A DNA stretch of 64,000 bases from Pterois miles (taxonomy: Eukaryota; Chordata; Actinopteri; Perciformes; Scorpaenidae): positions 1,630,501-1,694,500 of the forward strand of contig CAMQGK010000147.1 in assembly GCA_947000775.1 (NCBI GenBank), given 5' to 3'. Of this stretch, positions 33,601 through 46,600 are shown piece after piece (within the stretch, counting starts at the first letter, position 1; every line of letters begins with the position of its first letter). The notes below the pieces were generated by a model. It made no database searches. It was given only the letters and a program-made list of their open reading frames with translations, and had not been told where the DNA came from. A program made the translations under genes and the position numbers.

Positions 33601-36600
33601 GTTTTTAAGTTAGAAAGAAAGAGGCTGAGTAATGCGCCAAACTTGTGTTAGTGTCTAAATTTTGTTGAGGAAAAACTGTCATGGCCATTTTCAAAGGGGT
33701 CCCTTGACCTCTGACCTCCAGATATGTGAATGTAAATGGGTTCTCTGGGTCCCCACCAGTCTCCCCTTTACAGACATGCCCACTTTATGATAGTCCCAGT
33801 CAGTCTGGATCAAGTCATAGTCAAGTAGGCACTCTGACAAACTGACAGCTGTTGTTGCCTGTTGGGCTGCAGTTTGCCATGTTATGATTTGAGCATATTT
33901 TTATGCTTTCTGGACAATATTTGTCTTTGTTTTGTGTTGTTAATTGACTTTAATAAGAAATATATACATACATTTGCATAAAGCAGCATTTTTGTCCACT
34001 CCCATGTTGATGAGAGTATTAAGTAGTTGACAAATCTCCCTTTAAGGATCATTCAGAAAAGATCAGATCATTGCTGATTGATTTTTTTTGTCATGGGATT
34101 TGTTGACCTTAAGATAATTATTGAATATTGTGAGTGTTATCCTGTAAGAAGAGACACAAGATATATTTTTAGGTTCATAGGGTGTACATAATTTGATCTT
34201 CAAGAGCAGCTGGATATGTCAGCCTTGTAAATTTAATATTATTACCGCCTGCTAAACATCTTAATACAATATAAATAAACCCAATGTAAGAGTATGTCAA
34301 ATAGAGTGAGAGTTGGAGTGAGTTTTCAGTTTGTCTGCCAAAAAGGTTGGAAATCCCTGCAGTGCACCTTTACGTCATGGCGTACTGAAGGACAAAGGTC
34401 TCACCCCACACATCCTGCACATAAACAAAGCCTCACAGTCAGGACTTTGTTTAGTTTTAACTTTTCCTCTCTGAGCGCGAGACGTCCTGGGAACACATTA
34501 CGTCACGGTTCCACTTCTGCCTGTCTTCCTGTGTTGTGAAAATACTACTGGACTGTAACAGGAGAACTTTAATTTATGATACTCCATATGTGTCACGCGG
34601 GACGAGAGAGGGGGAGTGTTTCTGTGGTCAACTCCAGTGAGAAACAGCTGCAAACACACCACCCACACACACAAACACAGCGAGGGAGGCTCTGGTCCCG
34701 CCGCCGGTGGTTTGGTTAGGTGGAGGCTGCAGGATCAGGCCACTAGCTGTGGTTTCGCCTTTGAAGACCTCCACTTTCATAACAACCTTCACCAGTCCTC
34801 TCTAATCTACTTTAATACAATACACACAGCCACAAAATGACTGAGGATGTAAAGCCAGGCACAACGTTGTCCACAGAGAGCTGAGGATCCTGTAGTAGCC
34901 CACCACGGGTGTGATGGAGGTCAGTGGTGGTTTGTACCTGGTCCATGTCTATCTCTGCCTGGCTCTCCTTCAGCTCCAGCTGCTTATGCAACCTGGTCAC
35001 CCTCTCCAGGAGCTCCACCACAGCGCTGCAGCTCTCCTCGCTCCTCAAGCTTCCGTAGTTAGACATCAGTTTCTTGAATGCCTTGTCGTCGCACCTGAAC
35101 AACAACCAGAAGACAGAAAGTCTGTCAGGCTCAGAAGCTGCAGTAGCTGTCAAATAGGATCAGAGACTGTCATAAGCCATCGGAGTCTTTATTCAAATTT
35201 TCTAATGTATGGCAATATTTTAGCACACCTATAAACCAGCCTGGTTACTAGTCTGTTGCTTTTTTTCTAAAATAATCACTCTTACTTGCTTCACATGTTT
35301 TCCAAGTCTGTTTTGAAACAAGCATCAACACTAATTCCTACTTTATTAAAATGATCACATAAACTTGAAAATGAACATGTAATTCCACAATTGCATTATA
35401 ATTTTATACACATGCATTAGAGCTAGATTGAAGCTACATACAGTTTATGTAAAACTAGAAAACTAAGTATGGAGGCTAAATAATCTCCAAAGTTAAGCTA
35501 AATTTTGGCAAGGAAAAACTGGCGCGACGATATTCACAGGGGTCCATTGACCTCTGACCTCAAGATATGTGAATGAAAATGGGTTCTGTGGGTACCCACG
35601 AGTCTCTGCTTTACAGACATGCCCACGTCATGATAATCACATGCAGTTTGGGGCAGAAACCAGCCAGTTATTTGCATGCAGTATAAAAGTGTTATTTTCG
35701 CCTCTTCTGAAATGGGGTATTTGAATATTTCTGCATACTGGCGTCCCTAAACATTAATTGGCATAAACTGGATATCTCTGTGTGTTTAATAAAAATGTTG
35801 CTCTACAGCGGTCAAATCCCTGCAGGAGGCGTCGGACAGGAGGGTGAGCCAGGGTCGTCCTGGAAGAGGACACCAGGCACATGAAGGTAGACCATTTGAT
35901 ACTAAAATATAAAATTAAATATAATCAATAAGTAATAACAAATTCAAATTGATCAGCAATATTGAGCCCAACTGTATTCATGTATGATGATGTTAGTCCC
36001 CATAGTAGCCGTTTCATACTTTATATGTAGAGATCTTTTTTTTTTTTTTTTTTTTAATTTGACCTCAGTGTATAAAATGACCTGTGGTGACCTCTAGGAT
36101 AATCACAGCCTCATGAAACTTTACAGCCACTAACTAGAGACCTGGAGCATTCAGAGGATGGCTTTCAAAGCTAGATTGACAATAAGGGGGTTTCTGAGCA
36201 GTTTACACAACACAAGTGCTCGCCATCAAATCGCCTTGCAGAAATCTCCAAATGTCAAAAGTTTTTAAATCACAGCATGGCTTTTTCTATGGTGTTCCTC
36301 AAGGTCTTGGTGCCTTAATGTGGTTATTTTGAAGGGATTTATGATCATTTTTATCAATTTTCAAGTGGTAAAAATGGATAAATTTAGCACCAAATCTGAG
36401 TAAGAAATGGAATCAACCCAAAAATTGCTGCAACAACTTATGAAACATTAGTGAGGCTGGGGATGACCGTCATATACTTCTATCGTAATGTCCTAAGCCC
36501 TTATACACTTTCACAATTTATTTCAATTAATTTATTAATGTTTATTTTTAATTTATGTCTAGAACAACTTGAGACACAGTGCTGAGCTGCATCTGAAATT

Positions 36601-39600
36601 AATCTTCAGCTTCCCAGCTTTCAGATGATGTACACAGTTACCGTTGACCTGTTATCTCCCCCAAAAGACCCCCTTTATCCCCCTAAAAAAAGACAAAAAC
36701 AGGTCTATTGTGGATCTCAGAGGGTTAACTGAAGATCTGCCTTGAGAGGACCGTCAGATTGCATTTTCATTTTCATTTTGACACTAAAACGTGACACGTG
36801 CTGACATGTAAACGTAAATGCAATATACTGGGGCGCTGTTTTGCTTATTGCATTTTGTTCATGTGTACAGCAGGTTAAGTGTTAATGTACGGTACCTCTC
36901 CCCACAGCAGGACAGCCTTGTTAAGATCCTCTTCACCTCGTCCACCTGCCTCTGCTGATCTTCGGTCCATTTATCGTCTTCCTCGTCGGACGCTGCCTGG
37001 CCCTCCACCGAACGAAACAGCTGCTCCTCCACTAGATGCCACGACACACCATTATTATCATCATTATCATAGAGCAGGGAAGAAAAGGCTTGAGACCAAA
37101 GCTGAAACAATTAGTCAATTAATCAGTTTGTCGGTCAAAAGATCAAATATCAAATTAAAGATCAAATGATGAAAAATGATAATGATGACCTCATGTTTAC
37201 AATGTTTACTGAGGAAATAAATCAGGTGAGAAGTAGGCTCATTTTCTCATAGACTTCAATACAAATTGACTTCTTTTCGCCCCCTGCTGGCCATTAGAAA
37301 GAATGCAAGTTTAAGGCTCCATCTCTTTCACCTTTCAGACCGGGAGACCTGGTTTCAGCCCCACTACAGACTATACTGTATGTAAGTATATGATGCATTT
37401 TGAATAGTGAGACTGGTTCTTCAATTAGATCCTCTGTTTATCAACTGAACATGTCGAATGCCTAGCAGAGAGACACTGACAAAAAAGTCTTACTCTTATC
37501 CGGTGTGGTCACAGCTCGCCCCGTCGGAGAACATCGGTCATGTTGGGCATCCAGGCAACATCTCCGGCCCGGCCTGGTGCCAATAATCAGCTGCTGCTCT
37601 GCCCTGGTGCTGCATGGGAGTTGTAGTTTTGATACCTCTGACCTGAAAGAGAGCAATGTAAGTTTAATACAGCTGTTTTACTGCATGTTCTCTGCAAGTA
37701 CATGACACCCCATCTGCGCTGCTGCGTTCGTCTCTGGCACCGACAGAGGGGCTAAAACTGCTCTTCAAATTTGCACAGATGAGAAAATTTCGGTCCAAAC
37801 CAATTGCCAGCATCAAAGAGAACATATCAAGTAACACAAGGCAGCGTGTATTAAGCCACATCGACAACCGCCATGATAATTTTATAGAGGCCTGTGATGT
37901 TGTATGCCAATTCTGGGTGGGGTAATTGAAGCCAGACATCGTATCTTTAAGGCATTTTTACAGTAAAGTGGGTCAATGGTAGAACGGCGCTGTTACTGTG
38001 CAGGAGTTAGCTTCAAGATGGGAGGTAAAAGCACACAAGCAGACACAAAATTAGTGCACAGAGAATTTTAAGCACACGAGTAGCTTACCAAGCTCTGTTA
38101 CATGCCTTTTCATCTGCACATGAAAAGGCATGTACCACTTTTATTCTATATGTTGTGTTTTCCCTCATCTCACAGACGCATTCAAACACTTGTCACTGAA
38201 AAAACGGCTGCAGTTTGCTCGGATCAATCTTTCTGTAATGGTTTGAATTTTCTAGGTTTCTCCTGCCGTCTACTCTTTGTGTTGGGGGAAATCCGATAGG
38301 GGGCCTTCGTAAATCACAGAATAAGTGTTTCCAGATGATGATGTCTTGCCAAAAAAGAGAAAATCTCAAAAAGGTTTTCAACAGCCTGAAAAAAAGAAAA
38401 AAAAAAAGTCACTGAGCACTCATGCTTATATCCTGTTGGCACGAGGCAGACTATATGCTGTAACAACAACATTATACTCTGCATCTGTGTACTACTTTGG
38501 GTTTCTTTGCTACAGTGGAGGGAAACAAGTGACTTCACTGCAGGTCAATAATTGTGGCATGATTTCAGGCAATCAATCACAGAGTCATGTTTAAGTTAGG
38601 TGGGGGCCACGGTGGAGGAAAGAAGGAGTTAGTTCACAAGGGCCAGCAGCTGCTGTCAGACCAACATGGAGCTGGTGCATGGACGTGAACGCACACATTA
38701 CTCGACTGGTTGCTGTGGAGACGCTCCGACTCTGGAAGGCGTTTTCAAATGCCGGCTTTGGTGTGACTAATTGCATTTTAATTGACAGTGGTTTGAGGGA
38801 GGCTGCAGCCTGTGAATACTGTAGCAAGACCACATGCTTCTGGGTTGGACCTTTGATATGCACAGAGGTTAAAACAAGACTCAGTCTAAACTGAGTATAT
38901 GTCTGGACCGTGTAAGGTCAGTCTGTGAATCTGGATAAATTCTGTCACAAACAGTCAGTGGTCATGTCTATAATGTTAAATCCAGCAGTCCACCAGGCCC
39001 TGCGAGAACACTAGGGGACGCACTGCTCCAATCAACCAAACAACGTACTTGTACACTCGCCTAGACGTGAAAGTGTTCGTTCCATTGCAACATCAGCGTC
39101 TAGCAAAGCTATGCTTTCGCTATTTTGGACTGAAAGCAACTACCGGACACCAGTAAAACGTCTGCCTAAAAATTACCTTAAAAAGGTAAATCAAAATGAT
39201 TTCATTTCTATTGTTATATTCTACTGAAGTGGCCTGTGTTGAACAATAAAATACTCTAAATACAATAAGTGATATCAGTCCAAAATGGTGACAGCGGCTA
39301 AACTCTCTGACTCAACTGGCCATTCATGCAGTGACAATACCACAGTAACACTGAATGCATCTGATTGGTCCCTGGTTTTCTGCTCACCATTTCAAACAGG
39401 AAACAACATGGCGCCTGCTCATAAACATTGTTATTCTGTCTAAACAATCCACTAAAACCAACTTCTGAAAACATTTTAAGTGGGAAACAGGATAAGCCAC
39501 TGCTGAATCTGGTTTCAGTTTAGAACTAGATCACTTAGTTTCACAGCTTGGTCCAAGTTTCGTGAGCCAGATGCGTCGCGCTGGACAGGCTCATTTGCAT

Positions 39601-40101
39601 AAAGAGCTCCTTCAAAACGGCCAGTGAGGAAACTAATATTGTAACTTTATCACTGAGTCGGTCACTCAGTGACAGACGTTTGTAGGGCTGGTGCTCTGCA
39701 GTCCAGCCAGAAATGGCTTTGAGTCTTGAGCGATAAAAAACATCTTCAGTTTTGAAGCTACAATGAAAAGAATGACCTCCCAACTGTCATGTGGAAACTA
39801 GCTCTAATTTGTTTTTGATTATGCTCAAGATTTCCCCATCACATGGTTTGACGGTGATGATGAGGTGCTGGCGGTTGTTTGTGCTGACATGGGAATTCCA
39901 ACTGAATGAACACAGACACCTGAGAGCGGTCCAGACAGACATCCTGGATAGAGGTCGGCAGACACAGACAAAATTTGATCAGTGTTTCATTAGACAGACA
40001 TCACAGCTCTCGCCAATGTACCAAATGCAAAAGCAGCATGGGTGGGTTTGACCTGCCAAAACGAAAATATCTATTCATTTTCTTCATTTTCTTATTTTGC
40101 T

Positions 40102-40144
<43 letters not shown>

Positions 40145-43100
40145 AAATACACTGCAGACTTCAAAGTATAATAAGAGAGTATTTGATTTAACTTGAGCGA
40201 AGATACTGACATCATATGAAACTAGAAAACATCAGGAATCTATTGGTACCATCCATGTCGTACTAGCTTGTGAAGGAGGCTAAATGACTCTCCAAACATA
40301 TGCTAAATTTTAGTGAGGAAAAACTGTCATGTCCATGTTCTAAGGGGTCCCTTGACCTCTGACCTCCAGATGTGTGAATGTAAATGGGTTCTCTGGGTAT
40401 CCACCAGTCTCCCCTTTACAGACATGCCCACTTTATGATAGTCCCAGTCAGTCTGGATCAAGTCATAGTCAAGTCAGCACTCTGACACACTGACAGCTGT
40501 TGTTGCCTGTTGGGCTGCAGTTTGACATGTTATGATTTGAGCAGATTTTTATGCTAAAGTTAGAACCTGTGAGGGTTTCTGGACAATATCTGTCATTGCT
40601 TTGTGTTGTTAATTGATCTCCAATTAGAAATATATACATACATTTGCATAAAGCATCATATTTGTCCACTCCCATGTTGATTGAATACTTGATAAATCTC
40701 CATTTAAGGCACATTTTGAACAGATAAAAATGTGTGATTACCTATAGACAATCGGGATTAATCCTGTTTAAATATTTGAATCAAATGACGGCCGTTAAAA
40801 AAGAAAGGGCAGTGCAATAGCATACTGGCAAAGGGGAAAGGAGTGTTTTGCCTAGTTTTAACAGGTTTTCCTATGTTTAAAAACCTGCATATGTGTGATA
40901 AGTTTGGTGGAAAAGCTGCATTACTCTCTCTTCACAACAAAGGAAAAAGCCATGTTATCACTCTCAGATTAGTATATTATTGGCCTGACATTTAAACTCT
41001 TCTTGGCAGAGAACATGCATGGTACAGTTAAATATATGTGGAAGCATACGGTAGTGTCAGCATTACGATTACTACATCCCTAGAGGAGCATGCACAGGAG
41101 TAAAACTCTACATGAAGAGCTTTATTGTGCAATGTCAGGGCATTTCTAATTAATAGGATCCTTATTCGGCCATATTAGCAGAAGTCTAAAGATGTTCTCT
41201 TGTCCTGTGGGGGTTGTCCAGCTGTTTGCTGTTAGCGCCAGGATACCCAGAGTCCTCCCTTATGTTTATCACAGTGTGAAGCTGAAGTGAACTTTCCATC
41301 AACACCCTCCCCCCCATCACTGCTCCTCCTCCTCCACTCCCTGCAGAGCAGTTTCCTCTTTCAGGTGTCATCGGTCAACGACAGTCTTTGCAGAGGTTAA
41401 AAATGAGGGCACGCCATGTACCTGAGCTTGAACTTGAAATTCAGTGCTTGTCGGTGCTCTGCGGCGTGACAGAGACGGGTCAGGGGTCACGTTTACATGG
41501 CTGATGGTTATTAATCAAGTGCTCCTGGGTCACACCCGTACAATGAGGTGCTTTCTGGGATACAAATAAAGGCAGCTTCAGGGATGCAATTATTATTTAG
41601 CACTAGCTGAGGACTTAATCCAAAAAAACAAAGGCTGTAACATTTACAGAGTGTAGTTTAGCTTTCCTTAGAGCGCAAAGAAACCCCCAAAGTCAAACAA
41701 ACCAGGCTATTAAAAGTAGAAGGAAGTATACAGGGAGAGAAGTCCAACAAGGGTGGGTGGCATAAGTTTATAAGATATTTTGTGTGTGATGTATTTCTGC
41801 TGATGTCAGCATACCTCCAAACCAGAGAGAGGGAGAGCAGGGCAGTGCTTCAATGTGAAAATGAGCCCACTTCTTGGCAGTGTGGGGCTTTGAAAGCTGT
41901 TCAAGAACAACAGTAAGGCAGCAGCAGCAGAATGCCACAGGTCCCAGACATCCCTCGAGTGCGTCCTTCACACATTATTTAAAGGGTAGAAATGCCGTGG
42001 CAGCACCTGCTCCTCACAATGCTGCAGCTCATGTGTGGAGGCAGATAAATGGTCTGCTAGACCCTCCTCTCTTCTCGCTCTCAGGCGCCATGCAGAGAGC
42101 ATGAAAAGGCTGGGAGATTATGCCTCCCCTGGGGCCGGCCTTCAGAGGGCCAGGGGTTAGAGGCATACTGAGAAGAAGTCTGCAGGCGTGCCGATAAAAT
42201 GGAAAGTGAGTTTTAAACTTGCACACTTAGGACACATGTGCTTGGGTAGAACTCGCTGGACTATAAATAGAGACACCTGGAACCAAGAGGACAATAAAAC
42301 TGAAGAAGTTCTGCATGAAAAGTTCATTTGGTTTTGTATCTCCACTCTGCTCAAAAACAAGACAGAAAGCTGAATGAAGCCATTCCTCTCTTGCAAAACA
42401 TGTCTGTCATTTCATGAACAAACAGTTGAGTGTTTGCTTCTTCCTCCAGATGGTAGGCTTTCCTCCCCCTCATTTCTTTTTGTTCCTCTCGCTGTGCTTC
42501 CTATTGTCTCATCCCTCTGGCCCACAGAGCTCTGTAGGCTATACTGATTGATTTAGACCCCTTTCTTCACCTTCTGGAGCAAAATACAGAAATAAAAGTG
42601 ACACTTTTAGACAATCCCAGTACACAAAGACGTTCCTGTGCTAATCAACTCGTGTTAGAGGAGCGGCTCCCATCTGGGTCTCGGCCTCTGCTCTCTTCTA
42701 GTCCAAAGAAATCACAGACGTGTTATGCAACAACACCCACGTATCTTAAGTTTCATACTGATGACCGCATTTTCTCCTGAAATTCAACCGATTTCTACTG
42801 GGATGTTGAAGGAAAGTTGAAAGGGGATTTTCTAGGAAAACCGTACATCACTGAATGCTAATAAACACTAAAAAGGAAATCAAACACTCACATCTGTGCA
42901 GTAAATATGAAGCCAGCAGCTGGTCAGTCACAGCCTGGCTCTGTGCAAAGGCAACAAAATCTGCTTTCCCACACCTCTAAATTCACACGTATAACCACAA
43001 CTTTTCATTTTTACACTTCATTTCTTTGTATTGAATAAACAAACAAGATATAAAGTGTTAAGCAGTGAGCTTTAGAGGTGCTGGTAGACAGATTTTGTTA

Positions 43101-43592
43101 CTTGTGGACAGAGTCTGGCTAGCGTCTTCCCCAGTTATCTAAGCTATTAGTTCCCAATGTACGGTCTGGGCCCCTTTAGGAGGTCGCCAAAGCACATGGG
43201 GTACCCCAGGATTTAATAAAATCATAAAAATACACTTTATACAAAAGTCAGTATGTAAAACTATTTAAAACAATATGGATATTTTTCTAACTAGTAGTAA
43301 AATCTAAAGAAATATTCTGCCTCAATCCATATTTGTTGGCACAACCTATTTGCCCCCCCACACCAAGGGAGGTATGCACCTGCATTAACAAGGCAGTCTA
43401 GCAGCATCACCATAACACCATAAATTACATTTAAATGACAAAAAATCTAATTGGGATCTAAATTAATTAAGTCTTAACTAAAAAAAAAAAAAGGTATTAT
43501 GTATCTCCATGCACTTGGCGAATCTGTCAAGACATCACCACTTCATTTATATTAATGAAACTGACGAGTTTTATTCATTAACGAAAGTTGAT

Positions 43593-43627
<35 letters not shown>

Positions 43628-46600
43628 ACTGAATCACTTTATTAAAACTGAGGACTTTGTTCGAGGATTTGTAATGTTTTTTAGGGTGATAATGTTGGGG
43701 GGCTCGAGGAAAATAGGTTGGGAACCACTGATCTAAACTAAGCTAGCTGCATTTTACCATACATATATTTCAGAAAGTGGTATCGTACAATGGGTGGCTC
43801 AGACTAGGTGCTCTAATATCATAAGGATGTAAAAGCATTGTCTGTCTTCATCTTTATTATCACTAAGTGGAGTCCACAGGACTCAGGTCTCAGTTATCTA
43901 TTCTTTAGTCGATGAGTCATTTTTCAAGCTTTTTTCATGCTGAATGACTTATTTCCAAGAATTTTATGAGCACATCTCTGGTAAACAAAAGATTTAAAGT
44001 GGTGCTTTTGTGTGATTCTTTGTGGAGAAACTGAATTTAACAGATCTGTCAATCAAATCAACTAATTAACTAACTAAGATTTTCTCTGGTTGAGGACAGC
44101 CCTAATGATCTGACACTGAGATGACTTCATTTTAAGGTAACTCAGAGTCACGCAGTTTTTAAACATACGACGTAAAAGAGGGTAAATAAGCATTTCTTCT
44201 CGCTCAAATCTTAAAGCACAACACCTCAACTGGCACCTTCCTCTCTAACCCTGTCCCTGGATGAGACGTGACTGAGCAAGCACAGGGCCTTTCAGTGGGG
44301 ATATTCATGGAGCTTGGTTGCTAAGATCCATAGGACGGGGGTGCCTGTGTGGTATTGTTCATTCGGGAGCAGAATGAAAGAAGTGAGCGGAGATTGATGA
44401 GAACGGTCAGTCTGTTGAGGTTCTCACTCAATGCAGCTCTCTGCTGACAAGCCACAGCCTTTGTGGAGTTGAATTATTTGCCATTAGGGTATCAATGGAG
44501 GGGCAGTGAAAAGACTCTGGAACGCAGTCTGCATAGATTAGTGGAGTTTAGGGTTAGAAGAAGGGTACTGTGGTGGACAAATTTGTTATGTAGACTCACC
44601 TAAAGGCAGGTAGTAGTGAGGACTTTAATCATATGTGGCTGCATCTTAGAGTCGATAATAACAGCATTAGGTAGATGTTACAACTATTTAGAGACATTTG
44701 CTACCTAAGAAAGCCAGACCAGCAGACACTGATTATACGGTTGGAGCAGGGACAACAGACGCAGAGATAAACATTAAACCACCGGCGTTGTACTTTAAAA
44801 GTCCAATTACAACCTTACTTCCACCAAAATGAATAGTTCCCAACAGCAGAGGAGCTCGGGCAGGACTGACCTGCCACACACGACGCCTGTTAAATAAACT
44901 AAAACACAACAAGGCTGAAAATTGGAAAAGTAAACCACATCAAGCCTTCATAAGCAGCATGGCAGAGTTCCCCAGGCACAACGCCAGCAGTAAACAGAGT
45001 AATTTTACTCTAAGAAGGATTATAATTCATTATGGTTCTTTCTGGCATCACTAATGCAATAACCAGCCAAAACAAGCCCTTCTTTCTCATGACATGATGA
45101 ACAGCCAGACGCTTGTTTTGCTCAGGATTTGACAGCTGATTGGACCTAATGAAGAGGTTAAAGAGGTTACTGTCTAGTGTATGCCCTCTCTCTGTGACCT
45201 TGGGGAACTATTTATAAAGTATAAACACAAGAAAATTTGAAGAAGCATCTTTTAAATATAAATATATATAAATGATAAATACATCTATGTATCTTGTATT
45301 TTGTGCTCTCTTAATGTAAAATCTTTAATTACATGGCTCAATCACTGTGTTCAACGTTATTTATTTATAACAGACTGTTGCTATTGGCGCAGTCCTGATG
45401 TTGGGACTCTAGCAAACCATTTCTGTGTCAAATTATTGATTCCCTAAGTAAGTAGCCAGGTAATAAGCAGCATAATGTACAGCGAGACGGCCATTGTTGT
45501 GTAAAGTTACATATTGTCTAGTCTACCTACCTGGCCGGGTATATAAATATAAATGGAGGGAAATCAGAGGATGGGTTTGACACAGCGCCATCAGTTATAA
45601 CCACCGTATGAGAGCAGTGCAGTACAGCACATATAGAGGGAGAGACTTCATTCTCTAATCAGGCAGACATTACTCCTCAATTTATCTTTACATAGATTAC
45701 GGGATGCTAATTTTGAAATTTTTCCTTAATTGATAATGGACCCTCATTAACCAATTATTAACCATTAACCAACAAGATTTGTGCCCCGTATGCAGTATAT
45801 GAGCACAACACACAACTGAGTCAACAGTTCACTGTCAGGAGAGTCACTGCAGCAGCCACGGTGCTGCGTTCACTGACTCCAGTTCACCGTCAGGAGAGTC
45901 ACTGCAGCAGCCACGGTGCTGCGTTCACTGTCTCCAGTTCACCGTCAGGAGAGTTACTGTAGCAGCCACGGTGCTGCGTTCACTGTCTCCACTTCACTGT
46001 CAGGAGAGTCACTGCAGCAGCCACGGTGCTGTGTTCACTGACTCCAGTTCACTGTCAGGAGAGTCACTGCAGCAGCCACGGTGCTGTGTTCACTGACTCC
46101 AGTTCACCTCCAGGAGAGTCACTGTAGCAGCCACGGTGCTGCGTTCACTGTCTCCAGTTCACCGTCAGGAGAGTTACTGTAGCAGCCACGGTGCTGCGTT
46201 CAATGTCACCAGTTCACCGTCAGGAGAGTTACTGTAGCAGCCACGGTGCTGCGTTCACTGTCTCCAGTTCATTGTCAGAAGAGTTACTGTAGCAGCCACG
46301 GTGCTGCGTTCACTGACTCCAGTTCACCGTCAGGAGAGTCACTGTAGCAGCCAGGGTGCTGTGTGTAGTGTCATGGACATGCAGCCACTTCCCCAGTAAA
46401 AGTCACCACCGCACATTTAGATTAGTTTAGCTGGTTGTCAGCTGTGTGTCTGCCCAGATGGCGACTGTCTGACAAACTGTGTTTATGCACCTGTTGCCAC
46501 TGACTTCTTGCCCACTGTTTATCCGATAGCATTAATCGGTTATAATGCTTAATGTCACTTATCAGTTAAACGGTTAATTAACATCCCTAACATAGACAAT

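Larger units (their letters stand above)
37643..40190 (-). other. EFCC1 intron 2, first part
   Basis: No exon is visible. It contains a 15-bp perfect hairpin (38099-38134), a short poly-A tract near 38392-38408 and a (GA)n tract at 40105-40142. The plus-strand frames at 38325-38594 and 38679-38894 look spurious. Confidence 0.55.

Noticed and set aside
45826..46370. A regularly spaced repeat that might suggest a CRISPR array
   Set aside because: Units are contiguous 55-bp tandem repeats without unique spacers, in a vertebrate intron. It is a minisatellite.
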